From Anagrus nilaparvatae (Eukaryota > Arthropoda > Insecta > Hymenoptera > Mymaridae), in NCBI GenBank assembly GCA_022575985.1, contig JAKSXM010000137.1:17874001-17938000 (forward strand): 64,000 bases of DNA, written 5' to 3'. The position numbers and the translations under genes were made by a program. A model generated the notes under the pieces. It made no database searches. It was not told the origin of the DNA and saw only the letters and a list, made by a program, of their open reading frames with translations. Shown piece after piece: positions 34,790 through 47,705 of this stretch. Within the stretch, counting starts at the first letter, position 1; the number at the start of each line of letters is the position of its first letter.

Positions 34790-36359
34790 CTGTAGAAAGT
34801 AAGTTTTGTTGTTAGTAAATTGAGCTCACATTAAAAAAATAAAATATTTTTTATTTTTGTTACTTTATTTAAATGTTTTTTTTAGAGAGGATACATTATT
34901 ATCTGTTTTATTTTATTAACAATTTAATTCCCTAAATTAATAATAGAAATTTTATGTTATTTAAGGACAATCAAATAATTAAAATATTCTAACATTCTTA
35001 GTATTTCATTTTAAAAATGCAATACAAAAAGTGTAAATAATATTTATCTTTTTGATAATTCATAATATTTTCTTCTCTGTGTGCAAATATCAACTTGAAG
35101 AATAATGATGTAGACATGAGAGAAGATCACATAGCAGAAAAATACCAAAACAATTTGATATGAAAAAAATTTTTTATTTTTATTGTTGTTTCATGATATC
35201 CATACGCATATTATATTAACCTGTACACATAAGACGTCTGTAATTTACCATTAAAAAATTCAATGTTTATTTTTACATACACAACGTAATGATTACAAGC
35301 CTATAATAAGTCACAATAAAAATAAGCAAATTACTATTAAAGCTTGAAAATTCTTTAATTTTTTAGTTTGTTAAAAAAAAAATTATAATTTACGACTGTT
35401 AATCATCTCTTCGATCATCATCACCACACACAAACAAATATATATTTACGTGAATTGCAATGAAATATTATATATTTATAAGAATCTTTATGAATAGAAA
35501 GAGATGAAAGATGATCCTTATAAAAGTTATGTAGAAAGATATCAAAGATACAAATGTATTTGTATATGTCCAACAAAAGAAGAAAACTAAAACCAAAAAC
35601 AAAAAACAAAAAATTATGTTTTGTAAAGCTGAGAAATTTTTAGCACTCGGTGGTGTGCCAAGTGTCTCATCAGTCAAACGTCAAAAGGGGCGTTAGTTAT
35701 TTATTTTTTTTTTTTATATTTTTAACAACAAATCTTAAGTCACCTTGGAATGATGCACTTCCTTTTCATCCTTCATTTCTTTCTTTATACGTATTTTTTT
35801 TTCTTTAAATCTTCATTTGGTGCGCAGAAGAAATTTTGTTAAAAAAAATTATGTCTTTTTAAATAACTAATATAAAATGATGATTATTATTAAAGAAACT
35901 CATTTTCTGCTTGAAATTGTTATATGAAGATAAATATTTAGAAGAAGTAGATTTGATTACTTAACATCACCAAAAATAAAAGATGAACCAAAAGGTAAAA
36001 ATTGTAAGTGCGGGAGGAAAGAAAGAAAGAAAAAAAAAATACAGATAATGAGTGGAGGATACTTGGCGCCTCTCTGATCATTCTTCAGTCTAGCACAACG
36101 ACTTTTTGTATTTTATTTATTATTTTTTTTTTTGCATTATGTACAAGAAAGACGTTAAAATTATTTTAATGGTTCCTTATATGAATATAATGAAGTTAAA
36201 GAGAGATAGAAATATACTTATGTAGGTACTTATAGGTATATTTATTCTTACGTTATTGATAAAGAATACATTGCATTAATAAATTCAAAAAATATTCTAT
36301 AAAAAAAAAGTATAATTAAATTTTTTTTTATCTACTTAAAAAGTATAATCAAGTTTTAA
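34790..36359. other. AT-rich stretch with GC-richer patches
   Basis: No gene supported. At 35,390-35,690 and 35,980-36,110 the sequence is less repetitive, e.g. CTTGGCGCCTCTCTGATCAT. At 35,641-35,667 there is a hairpin between CACTCGG and CCAAGTG. Poly-T runs lie at 35,705 and 36,122. Confidence 0.5.
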
Positions 36360-36364
36360 AATAA

Positions 36365-36440
36365 CCAAGTTTTTTCAACACAAAAAATTTTGGTCGTTTA
36401 CAATCGAAATGAAACCTAGCCTAAGTATGTTTCCAGCAAT
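36365..36440 (-). mobile_element. Helitron-like interior fragment
   Basis: ATCGAAATGAAACCTAGCCT, preceded by an AGTTTTTTCAACACAAAAAA-like stretch, aligns with about 23,868-23,933 in the reversed Helitron-like copy and with the reverse of about 31,940-32,000. Neither end of the element is present. Confidence 0.5.
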
Positions 36441-37401
36441 ATATTTTTACAGAATTTTTCTACGCTACGTATAGTTCTAATCAAGACAGAAACCAATAGG
36501 TAAATATTATTTATAATTTATAAATTATCATAACAATATAATTGTTATTAGCCAACTACTTGACACATATAAAGTGCTTCGTGACAGTATATTCGATTGG
36601 CTCTTTTTATTCAAATATTTAAAAATTTTGTGAAACAGCTATTTGCTGAAATTTTGTTATTAGTAGTTCTAGTATCTACAAATAAACCATCAAAAGGTGA
36701 AATATAAACAATATATTTAATTCAATAATAATGTACTCACAAGAGAAGATATTTTCTATGTACCAATATATCTTATTTCACATAGTAACGGAGAATTAGA
36801 GAACAATGAACTCCTAAATGTTAATACTAGCAAAAGAAAAAAATATAAAATAAAAATATTGATGACACTTTAATATAATAATCAGAAAGTAATAATTTGT
36901 TATGTGTCACTGATGTACTTATATATCCTCTTAGAGTCATTTCATTTGTGAGAAAAAATATTTTAACTTTTTTAGTGAATATAAAATGAAATACAACGTT
37001 AATACAGCGTTTTTTAGATATAATTTTTTAGTTGTTATTTTAAATGAATTTTTTTTAAATTACTCCACAGGTTGTCCATAAAACGAACTTCGGAAATGAA
37101 AAGAGCAGCCCTAATTACCTACTAGGTAACATTTTTAGCCCCAAATTTAAATTTTTTCATTACGAAAAATTTTGATGGCTTGTATGTGTCGATTAGGCTT
37201 TAATGGGTTAAGTAACGGCTAAAAAACTAAATTACGTGATAATATTTTCAAAAACTGGCTTACAAACGGAAAAAATTAAATAAAAGTGTGTTTAACTCAT
37301 TTAATTCAACTAAGATGTTGTTTTAAAAATGGAAATTTTTATAAAATTTATACTCTTCAAGGTTTTAAAACTGTATTCTAATAAACGGGTGTGACTGAAA
37401 A
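36441..37401. other. AT-rich non-coding stretch
   Basis: Unique AT-rich sequence; I see no gene. A slightly GC-richer part near 37,070-37,260 leads into the ribozyme relative. Confidence 0.55.
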
Positions 37402-37472
37402 ATTCTACGAAAAGGCTAAATAGTGAACGTACTGATGAGCCTTACACTATTTATCCAGAGGAGAAATAACTA
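37402..37472 (+). ncRNA. diverged hammerhead-like relative, probably inactive
   Basis: It aligns with the candidate at 26,262. The parts are: a TTC triplet ending at 37405; helix I TACG (37406-37409) with CGTA (37428-37431); core CTGATGA (37432-37438); GAAA (37463-37466). The long loop pairing is kept: GGCTAAATAGTG (37414-37425) with CACTATTTATCC (37445-37456), 11 of 12 pairs. Relative to the first copy, a GC dinucleotide became AT on both sides, and helix I changed T-A to C-G, so these are compensatory changes. Helix III is not convincing (AAAATTC against GAAATAAC) and helix II is only about two pairs. Confidence 0.45.
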
Positions 37473-39399
37473 AAAATTGTTAACTCAAGTTATCGAATAG
37501 ATTTATTCAAATTTCAAAGGTTTCTTGTAAATAACCAAAGAGCATTTTTACTACCATATTAACCATAATACAAAAATGGTATGAAACAGTATTTCAAATT
37601 CACTGTTTTTGTTTTTAGGATTCAAATCTTCTATCACAATTAGAGATTATCTCTCATTCTGAATGAACATTATTTGAGGAGTTGAGTTATTTTAAGATTC
37701 TAAATCAAAATTATTATTTTAGGGTGTAATATAATTAAAATCCAATCTCCCCCTCAGACTTTATTTTTATATTATCAAAGTATACTTTTCTGTTTCAACA
37801 AATAAACTCCATAATCTTCTAAAAAAATAATAAAATTAAAAAATGACAGTAATAATAATAATAATTATAATAAAAATAACTTAACATTAAAGAAATTAAT
37901 ATAAATTACACTTATTTTTCAAAATAAATTTATTTTTATACCACGCAGAATATGTTTTTTTTTTATTTTATCATTTTTTTATATTCTTTCTTGCATATGC
38001 AATATTTAAGATTTAATCACTAAATGTAGATACGCCTATCCATAACTGACTAAAAAGTACGATTAAAAATTTTTTATTATTATTATTTTTTATGTTAACT
38101 TTGTTGCTTTAACTTTTTCTCATGAATTTTTTTTTTTTTTTATTCTGTTGCAATTTTTAAACAAATTCCAAGAATAAAATTTTGTTATTTTATTAGTCCT
38201 TTTAAATTTGTTGCTGTTTATTTTATTTTTTTAATATATTATTAATACATGATCATTTTTACAACTTTCTGTTCTATCTAACCTGCTTGTTATGTTTTTT
38301 TTTTTGGAATATTTAGGCACAATTTTTATCTTTAAAGATCTTAATTGGATGTCGTTAAAAATGACTTGATAAACATGTAAGTTTATAACACAAATTTATA
38401 AAATATACACGTTGTATATATTCATGTAAAAAATAAATAAATATTAAATGGTAATTTTTACAATAAAAAAAAAATAACAAAAAACTATTGTACTTCGTTA
38501 ATCATTTTTTTTATGTTTTGGAAATCAGAATGTTAAAAAAAATATGTTTTTGGTGAGTATAAATAAAATTTATATATTTTAATTTTCAAGAATCAAAGAT
38601 AACTTGAAAAAATTGATTAAAGTAAAAAAATACAATGATTGGAAAGACCCTTGTAAAAAATAAAAAAACACTTGTCAATTTATAAAAACCTTTTTAGTAT
38701 TTGATTTTACAAGAATCCTTTGAATCCTTACACGAACCCTAAAAATGATTGGACAACATTTTTAAACATTAAATTGGTAGTTTATAATTAATTAATTTTC
38801 ATATTAATTTAACTGAATTTGCTACCAGGTTTTAGTTCATTTATATCCCTTGAGTATTGGTTCCCATTATGATAGCTAATGGAAGGTTAAAATGATCTTA
38901 CTTAGGATAACTGAGTAGTCAATTAGAAATTTATTAGGTACTTAAAAGTAATTTACATTCAATTAGTGGATACATAAAAAAATTTATTTGAAAGCTTTGC
39001 TACTGGATAGCTATTGTACTTTGAAGATCAAAATTTTTTGAACAATTAAATTCAAATATTTCAAAGGTTCAAAAAAGTAGTCTTGAAATGATCATTTATG
39101 AAAGTAATAAGTAAACTATATTGTATTTAAAAATATCTTAGATAGTTACCATTTGATGTGCAATCTATGTTATAAATGAATTCATCAAAACCTCTTCCAA
39201 TATAACAAACAAGTATTAAAATATAAATTAAATTCAAAATGAAAGTCAAACGATAACCTTTTCTTTGCATTAATAATTGTAAATAAAAGTTAGTATGATA
39301 ACTTGAGTAAATTAAATCGCCGTTAAAGCTTCTTGTATATGTATGTATAATATAAGTTATAAACTTTGAAAAAGGTATCGGGAGACGAGTCAAAGACGG
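37473..39399. other. AT-rich non-coding stretch
   Basis: Long A and T runs (37,960; 38,130; 38,300; 38,466) and unique AT-rich sequence. The 94-residue minus-strand frame at 39,127-39,411 has no recognisable domain and is not called as a gene. Confidence 0.55.
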
Positions 39400-40115
39400 A
39401 AGCAAAATCAAAGAAACCCCAAGAAAACATAATATATATATACATATATATCTATAAAGATCGGCAAGTGGGTCAGTAGATCAACAAATCCACCTGCAGC
39501 GTTAAGTAATAAAATTCCATGTTTCTCTTTTTCTCTTTATATAATATACCTGCCCCTGACACGTCTTCTCATTTAAGCTGGTGTTTAATCGGCTATATAT
39601 ATATATATATATATATGATTATGGCTCAAGGAAGAAGTCTCTGTCTGAGCCCCCAAGGACTTGTGTAGTACCCGTACTAATACATTTGCCACTGGGTATG
39701 AAAAAGAACGCGGTTGTACCTGATGAGAGGAAAAAAGGTCCGAATCGTCTTGTAACACTGTTTGTATTTTATATAGATATATATACCTTCTTTAAAAAGA
39801 ATGTCGAAGAAAACATTAAGAAAGGCAAAAGGTGTCGTTTATATATACATAAGTAAAGAGAGGTAGAGGAACTTTTTTATTTATACACGGTATATTTATA
39901 TGAAAAACCGCACTAATATTAAGACTCTCGTGTTTCTTGGATATTTTTGATGTGATATAAACCCTCGGGACAGACGAAACAAGGAATGAATATAAGAAAA
40001 GACAGTAGGTGGCCTTATATATATGATGATGACAGGTTCACCTTTAATTTCCACTTGTTCTTTTGCCACGTGCCGTTTTACTGGATTACGTAAAAAAAAA
40101 GAGCAATGCACTTTT
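39400..40115. other. GC-richer unique island, possible regulatory DNA
   Basis: This island has richer base composition than its surroundings, broken by (TA)n runs at 39,430 and 39,594-39,617. It contains non-repetitive words such as GAGCCCCCAAGGACTTGTG and TTTTGCCACGTGCCGTTTTA (an E-box-like CACGTG). The open frames through it (91 and 71 residues) do not look like known proteins. A conserved non-coding element or a UTR is possible, but this is inference. Confidence 0.3.
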
Positions 40116-40507
40116 TTTTTACCTTAAATTATTCACTTTCACTGTAATTTAAGGTGGTTGACTTATAATATGAATGATTATTGCTTTTATGTTGAACATA
40201 TTCATTATACGTAATTACCATACACTTATTATAAAAATAACTTTTTGAGCAAATAAGTATATTAAACGCTCTAACTATAAAAGTAAACACAAGAAATTAG
40301 TCTTTCACATACTTCAACTATCTTCATATTTTTTTAATTTTTAATAAACTAAGATTCTTAAATTTTAATCTTATCTCATTTTATAATTTTTTTTTGTGAG
40401 GAAAGCGAATATAAAAAATATCTTCAATGTTTACTAAAAATGATAAAATCTAACAAGTTTCTATGTATGCACGTTACCTCTCGTATCCAAGAACCTCCAA
40501 AGAATAT
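40116..40507. other. AT-rich non-coding stretch
   Basis: Nothing recognisable between the island and the foldback element. Confidence 0.6.
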
Positions 40508-40511
40508 ATAT

Positions 40512-41616
40512 GGGCATATCCATTACTTTTCATACAAAAGTGTGCGCACCCATGACTCCGATCGGTCTCAAATTTTCAGGGATGGTTTGAGGTAATAAAA
40601 AACTCAGCCAGCCAAAATTTCAGCCATTTTGCAGGACGGGTTGCCGAGATACAAGCTCTAAAAGGCCCAAAAATAGCTGTTTTTAGACAAATTTTTATTT
40701 TAGACCGAAAAATAAGCGAGTTATCATTATTTCAAGTTAGAATACTGTATAATGACCCTAAAACTGGGATTTTTGGAAAATTTTTTTAAAAATCTTAAAA
40801 TGATGATAACTTGCTTATTTTTCGGTCAAAAATAAAAATTTTTTTTTTAAAATCAACTCATTTTTCCCTGGCTATTCGAATATTGAAGAAGAAAAATTTT
40901 TTGATTGACCCCTTAACCACTTATTGGCCAATATTGGTCCAATTATTACACATTTTCAGAGTCTTATATCTACGAACAGAAGCCAATACCATCTCCCAAA
41001 TTTTTAGGGAATTTTTTTTAATATTACAAGAAGCTTCCCTGAAATTTTCAGCCCTTAAAGTGCTCAGAGAAAAATTTTGCAGACGATTAAAGTTGTTAAA
41101 AAATCGATATCTTCGGAAACAGCAAACTTTCAATTGCTTATATATCCGGTCTCTGATAAGCTTTTTTAACGTTTAAGGTCTCATTTGAAAGGTCTCTGAT
41201 AGACGCTTTTAATGAGACCAACCAAAAGTCTTTAGCTAATGATGCTGAGTCACAATTTAAGTTCAAAAATCAGCATTTTTCGATAAAATGAATCTTACGT
41301 TAATCAATGCCAGTAAAAATCAACTCCATGAAACTTTTTGAAATTTTTTTTGGTAAAAGTTAAAAGTCCAAGGAAAAAAATGAGACCAGCCAAATGTTTT
41401 TTGGACTAATCCTTGAAGGCCAGTAAATTTTTGAAAATTGGCTAAAAACAGCTATTTTTGGGCCTTTTAGAGCTTGTATGTCGGCAACCCGTCCTGCAAA
41501 ATGGCTGAAATTTTGGCTGGCTGAGTTTTTTATTACCTCAAACCATCCCTGAAAATTTGAGACCGATCGGAGTCATGGGTGCGCACACTTTTGTATGAAA
41601 AGTAATGGATATGCCC
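40512..41616. mobile_element. 1,105-bp foldback DNA transposon, ATAT target, second copy
   Basis: The ends GGGCATATCCATTACTTTTC and inverse are flanked by ATAT on both sides. It is closely related to the element at 24,276-25,794, but its core is inverted relative to that copy. The left arm is shortened: after about 180 bp it jumps to the GACCGAAAAATAAGCGAGTT part that lies in the middle of the longer copy. The right arm (about 41,160-41,616) is full length. The loss equals about 0.4 kb of arm, a typical internal deletion of a foldback. Like the first copy it keeps a 121-codon stop-free stretch, which opens at TTG. Confidence 0.88.
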
Positions 41617-41620
41617 ATAT

Positions 41621-42540
41621 ACTATTGGTACAACTTTGTTATTTAAAAGTGATTTACGTTATTGAAAAATAGTTTTTATGCCAAATACAGCTTTTGCTCC
41701 CAGAAAGAAAGAAGAAGCTTCTTTGAAATTTTCAAAATACAGACTGAAATTTAGGCACTGCCTCTAATTGGCAGCTTGGTGATAGTGCAAACATCAATAT
41801 TCGAAGTATATATAATTCTTTATGTGTCGGTAAAACTTGAAAATATAAGTTAAAAAATAATTTGACCGTTAGATTTAGGCTAAAACTTTAATTTCTAAGT
41901 CCACGATAGCAATGAAAAGTTTTCTTTCAGCCTGCTTGAAATTGACAAAACTTTGAACTTGGAATTTTTCTAGCAAATTCAAATGGTATTATAAATTGAA
42001 TTAAAAAGAATATTCCATTGAATTTACCAGAAAAATGTCAAGTTTGAAGTTTTTCTTAATTTCGAGGAAGTGGAAAAATAATGTTAATTGCATTAAAATC
42101 CATTTTTTTCATCTTTTAGTGTCCTGATTTTCAAGGGATTAATTGCAAAAGCTTTGTAGTTTTCAAAAAACTCCTCAAAAACTGTTTACCAAAAGGTTCA
42201 CCAAAGAATTTGTTAAAACCCATTGTTTTTTGATGATATTTTGGTATTTTTATAACCTCCATTGGTATTTATTTAACCTCCATCCTGAACAACAACTACC
42301 CATGCCATTACATACTGCACTATTTTAATTTTCTATTTATTTATCTATTTTAATGGGTTGAGGATGTGAAAGCGCTTTTTAGCGATTGCTATTGTGTTAT
42401 TGTATAATGCCTGAGTGCCAGTGTAGCTGGTGTGAGCATTATTAGTGTGAACCTATGTTCCAGTTACGTGACCTCTATCGAACCCCTAACCGGCTTATGG
42501 TGCCCTGGAAGTACTTCGAACCGCATTACCTACATAAAGT
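41621..42540. other. non-coding stretch, slightly GC-richer toward the right
   Basis: No gene supported. At 42,340-42,540 composition is more balanced, with CGAACCCCTAACCGGC and TTCGAACCGC. These resemble worn tRNA/SINE B-box words on the minus strand and may belong to the neighbouring SINE-like unit. Confidence 0.5.
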
Positions 42541-42712
42541 TAATTTTTTTTTTTAACTATTATGCAGATGCTTCAAATCTTAGAACCCACGGTAGAAAAA
42601 TTTTTCGCAAGGAAAAAAACTTAATGATGATAGAGCCGGGAATCGAACCACGAACCTTCAGGCCCAAAGTCCAAAGTCCTAACTATAGAGCTCCCTGACT
42701 ATTGTTTTTTCA
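42541..42712 (-). mobile_element. tRNA-derived SINE-like element
   Basis: Read on the minus strand, from about 42712 down, a tRNA-like head appears: GGGAGCTCTATAGTTAGGAC (D-arm and A-box region), GGACTTTGGGCC (anticodon region), then GTGGTTCGAATCCCGG with a perfect B-box GGTTCGAATCC. The T stem lacks one G and the acceptor stem does not close, so it is not an intact tRNA. A short unrelated body follows, ending in an A run with TTAACT (42,541-42,556), as in SINE tails. The anticodon region most resembles tRNA-Gln(TTG), but this is weak. A lone tRNA pseudogene is the alternative. Confidence 0.5.
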
Positions 42713-43925
42713 TATTCTTTGCATTATTGACAGGGTTTGAAAAATAAAAAAATTTGTAATTAAGTTTTATTGTTTGTAGCGAGTCGAAGAGATTTTTATT
42801 CTTAGAGTTTTAGAATCTCTGAATCACTAGACGAGATTATTCTGATACCAAATTGATTTTATTTTATTACCTCATAATAACGAGTAAGTACTTACCCAGA
42901 GGGTGGACCAAGGAGCTCCATATCTTCCTCCGAAATGAACTTTTTTAGTTAAAATAGCAATATTTTTGCCCTGTTTTCAAAAATTTTAATAGTTTATCAA
43001 ATATAATTTAAAAAAAATTTTAAATAAGAATTTTGATTTTTACTAAACAAATTTAAACCTTAATTATTAATATTATTGGATCCCCCCCCACTGAACGCTT
43101 CTGGCTTCACCCAAAAAATATTTCTGAATAGATGCCAGCAAAAAGTGACCATTAGCTTATCAATATAAGTAGAATATGTACCTAAAATACTTTAAAAAAA
43201 TAATTTGTAAGATACTATAGGAGCTTTGCTAGGGGGATATTTTTGAACAAAATTTACCGAAAAGTGCTAATATTCTCATGCATAATTTTTTTGTTTCCCA
43301 GGGTATACCTTGTTTTCCAGGTAATTAATAAAAATTTATAAATAAAATTACGCTTAAAAATACAAAATTATATCAAAAAACAGAAAAAATAAGTTAAAAT
43401 AATTAGTACCTATACATAAAATAAAAATTTTAAACAGGATATTATAAGAATAAATCAAAATTTTAATAAATTTTTATATAGAACAAAAAAATATTTTTTG
43501 CAAAAAAAATCTTTCCATGATTTTGAATTCTGTAAAAAAAAATCTATATTATAAAAATAAAATTAGTTCAATTTATCAAAATTTTAATATTCTTCCTAGA
43601 ATTTTCAATTAAATATAAAAAAAAAAGGTGATCGGATATCGATAATTATCGTATAAAAACACTCTATATTTAAAATATCTTTTTTTTTCCAAAAAATAAA
43701 AAAGTTGTATCTAGTATTATAAAAAAATCTAGTAATCAAGTGGGCAAATATAATTCTATTGAAAAAAAAAAAATCTTTATTATAACCAATCAAATCACCA
43801 ATTAACTACTAAAAAAAGAAAAAAAAAAAGATTCAACAAAAATAAAAAACAGAAGAAAAAAAACACATAACTCTCTCGAGAAAAGAACTATGTACTCATT
43901 GTTATAAGTATCGGTGAATATAAGG
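42713..43925. other. AT-rich non-coding stretch
   Basis: A-rich sequence, a short C run at 43,082-43,090 and no gene. Confidence 0.55.
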
Positions 43926-44330
43926 TTAAGTCCATAAATCCTGAAGAAGCTTATAATTTTCTGTATAGGCGCACAAGAAAAGGAACCCTATAAATATATA
44001 TATGTAGTGTAACTTAAACTCGCGATAATATAACGAAATCGAAAGGAAACAAGCGAGACGACTATATAATATAAAACAACAAGTCCTTCGTGGTGCCTCC
44101 AGCGCGAACTTTCCAATTCCCAGAACGTAGAACACGATTTAGCTTTCGGAGTACTTGTGCACGTGTATATATATATATATAAAATAATGTATTATGTACA
44201 AGAGAAAAAAAAGTATAAGATCGGTGGATGTTTATAGATAGAAATGGAGAATTTTAAAGAACGAGACAATCGAACGCGATTATGGGGGAGGTTCTTGTAT
44301 AGCAAGGTCAAAAAGGGGTGAGAGTTTATG
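43926..44330. other. GC-richer unique island, possible regulatory DNA
   Basis: This non-repetitive island contains GGTGCCTCCAGCGCG (44092-44106), TGTGCACGTGTA and a (TA)n run at 44,166-44,180. GGCGCCTCCAACGCG at 61,679-61,693 matches 13 of 15. The 69-residue minus-strand frame across it has no recognisable domain. Confidence 0.3.
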
Positions 44331-44774
44331 CGATATAAAAGTTTAAATACAATATATATACACATAAAATGAGAAAGGGGAAGAAAAAAATATAATGTTT
44401 GTAAGAAAAAAATAAAAAAAGAGAACTACTAGACATAACGGTATTTCGGAGGTCATTTTATGATTGCTCCCACGATTTAGAATCTTCTGAAAATAAACTT
44501 TTGTCAAATATAAGAGAAAAGGACTTAAAAAAAAATACATTTCAAAAGAGGAAATGAAAATGAAGTGTATACATAAAAACGGCTTCAGATTACCTGTATT
44601 ACTATGTCAATAAATGAAATGTTCCGTTCTTTTTTGTAAGTTTAATCTAAAGAAAAGAAACCAAATTTTTTTTTTTTTTATAATAAATAGTAATTTTTCC
44701 ATTTTTGAATTTTGAATATTATTGGGATTTTAATGTTTATACAGATTTTTTAAGTTAATGTGCTTATCAATATA
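44331..44774. other. AT-rich non-coding stretch
   Basis: Nothing recognisable; a poly-T run near 44,668. Confidence 0.6.
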
Positions 44775-44884
44775 GGGTGACTGTACCAATTTATGAGCAC
44801 TCCCCAATTAATATCCAATACCATGTTATGGTAGACAAGTGGTCATTAATTGGGACAACTTTGGTCACTAATTGGCAGTCACCC
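44775..44884. mobile_element. 110-bp TA-flanked MITE
   Basis: The left end is GGGTGACTGTACCAATT. The right end is AATTGGCAGTCACCC, which reads GGGTGACTGCCAATT in reverse. TA lies on each side. Interior words (CCCCAATTAAT and ATTAATTGGG) extend the inverted pairing. A TA duplication fits Tc1/mariner-type MITEs (family rule). Confidence 0.72.
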
Positions 44885-47705
44885 TAATATTTAATTCCAA
44901 TTCACTAACAATTAAGAAAACCCCATATAAATGAAAGGCAATTTCATAAACCAAAATAAAATATATACATAAAATTTATTAAAATTTGATACAAATTAAA
45001 TAACCTAAAGGTTTGGGTTCCTTGCTACTATATGAGTGAGTTTGCAGCAATAAATCTATTTTATATTGGGTTCATTCATTAGATACACTCAATCGCATAG
45101 AATCTTAAAAATCTATTCAAATCAACATACTTTTGTGAATATTTGCTAAAGTAAGTGTTATTAAAAAATTGCTGGCTATAGGAAAGGAAAATTCTCCAGT
45201 GTAATTTATAACCGAAAACTTCTCCAGCAATTCCAATTATATATATGTATATTTTAAAGCATAAAATTTAATGAAAATTGGCATAGCCTTTATCTTCGAA
45301 AGAACCTGTTTTTTTTGATAGCTGAAAATTAAACACTTATCAGAGAAATTTTTTTTTAAACATCAAAAATTACTTCGAAAGACTCATTTTCTGTAAAAAT
45401 TTTTCTAATAATTTTAATACACAGGTTAATTAACAGTATGCAACTAACAGAATATGCAATCATTAAAGCACAAAATATTCAAGTTTTTTAGAGTTTCAGT
45501 TTTTTTTATCCTTGCTTTAAAAATTAATTATAATTTTACGATTCACATCTTCAGTTTATTACTCAAAATAAAAACATAAAAGAATTATTTCAAAATGAAA
45601 AAAACTTTGATTATCAACTAATTATAATATTTTTTTAAATAATAATCATTAAATTTAAAAAAAAAGAAGATTTTTTATTCTATTAAAATTTTTTAATGTA
45701 CATTTTTTTTCTTCCTTTATTTTGCTACTTTCTTTCTTTTCCAATTCAATTATATTTCTTTTCTTTTTTTCTTTCTTCTTCGTTCTGTTTATTTCGACTT
45801 GTATTTTTCATTTTTTTTTTTATTTTTTAATTGCATTTATTTCTTTTTTCGTTTTTTTTTTTACTTGTTAATCTTTTTTAACATTTAACATTTTTTTCTT
45901 ATTATCTTTATTTTATTTATTCATTTATTTATTGTTAAATTAAAAAAAAAGTAATTATTTAGATAATTTTTTTTTATAATTATTTTTAACAAATTTGAAA
46001 TTTCAAAAATTAAATTTAATTCGTTGAAATCTGCGAAAAATAATTTGATTTTTTGACATTTCATGCAAATCTAAAAGTAAATTACAAAAAAAGAACCTGT
46101 AGTTCAATATATAAATAAAAATTTTTCAAAATGTAAAGCAATTCCTCGAAACTTAAATCAAATCATTTTAAAAACGTATTATTAAATTTAAGAATATTTT
46201 TTGAACAATAAAATGTAAAATCAAGAAAAAAAAGGTGTAAATCGAGGTGTAAATAATGACACAAGTTATTCACATAATAGCTAAATCAAAGTCATGACAG
46301 TTAGCTTTTTAAAATCACATAAAAAAGTTACAAATGTGTGAATGCAATTTTATTTTCTAAAAATTGTATTTTCAAAGATTTAAAGTACAATGTATTTAAT
46401 ATGCTTTCTTTGACTCGTTCTAAGAATGACCTTTTCTTCTTCACTTTTTTGATATGGCGATGACATTAAACTTATACGCCTTTTATTAAATAACACACAA
46501 AAAAGTATCACCTGATGTGAAAATTTTTAAATCCACAGAAAAATTTCAAAAAAATGATCAAAAACACAACAATGTTTGTTACGTAGCTCAAAAAATTTAA
46601 CTTCTAAAAAAGAATCTGCTATGTTCAACTATTTTCATATAATTTGGTGAGTAAGCACAAAATAATGCAACAAAAAATAAAATAATAATTTGAACAATGT
46701 ATTTTTTATATAATAACTTAAGTTTATAATCATATTTTTTATCTTGCCAAAAAAATTCTTACCACAAGATTACAATTTAAGGAACCAAAAAAAAAAAAAA
46801 AAACATTAACAACATTTTTTGATGCATATTATTTTTATTTAACAGATGATGAAGAAAGATGAAAGAAAAACAAATCTTATTTGTATTTTTATTCTTTTAA
46901 CTATATATATATATATAAAATTTATATTATGATGATGATGATGATGATGGTAGATCATTACCGTTGCTAAATCATGAGAAGAATAACCAGTTTTTTTTTT
47001 CTTCATATATGCAGTTTTATAACGATTGTAGATCTTTAAGCAAAAAAAAAAAAATTATATTATATATTCGTTTCGTATATTAGGTGTTATTCATCTTAAA
47101 GGATTATTTTTATATATTTTTATCAAGACATTTTTGAATTCTTTCTTAATTAATACATTTTAATGATAGCATTCATTTATTACACGATACTCATTTATTT
47201 TTATGTTTTTGAAATTTTTATTAATTTTCATAATTTGAGTTAACTAATATTAAAAATGGTAAATAATTAAGCAAAATTTATTTTGAAATATTTTGACTTT
47301 CATAACTTTAAGAGGATGAAGATATTTGGGTGTTAATTTGAAACAAACTCTACATTTTGATAAAATTTGAAGTTTAGTTTTTGCTTGCAAAAAGAAAGTG
47401 AAATTTGTGAAAAAATATAATCCGCAATGTAGAAAACAACAGCCTAAGCTACCAACATCTAGAATAAAGGCTGTTTTTCTTTTATGCAAAATTCAATATC
47501 AGGTTATAAAACTCATTTTATTGAAATGATTCTAATTAAATCAAGAGATTTAAGTATATTTAATGAAATTTTAGTAATATTTTTATATCATGTAAAGTAT
47601 CGAAGGTAAAAAATTTTGGATGACTGCGTGATGCAGGGATATTTAGTGAGTCACGAGATATACGTACTACATATTTTCTAAAGATTCGGCTCTTGACTCA
47701 TACTA
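44885..47705. other. AT-rich non-coding stretch
   Basis: No gene supported. 45,680-45,910 is strongly pyrimidine-rich (T and C runs). A (GAT)n microsatellite is at 46,930-46,949 and a (TA)n run at 46,902-46,916. Confidence 0.6.
46930..46949 (+). repeat. (GAT)n microsatellite
   Basis: Six to seven perfect GAT/ATG units in otherwise AT-rich DNA. Confidence 0.95.

Noticed and set aside
35600..35675. Possible third hammerhead on the minus strand (TCATCAG at 35,667-35,673 plus a strong hairpin)
   Set aside because: After helix II the sequence reads AAAA instead of GAAA, and no matching helix I or III is present.
39127..39856. 94- and 91-residue frames as gene candidates
   Set aside because: Low-complexity, IY-rich translation of TA runs and no known motif.
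42630..42712. Intact tRNA gene
   Set aside because: The B-box is perfect, but the acceptor stem and T stem do not pair. A SINE or pseudogene is more likely.
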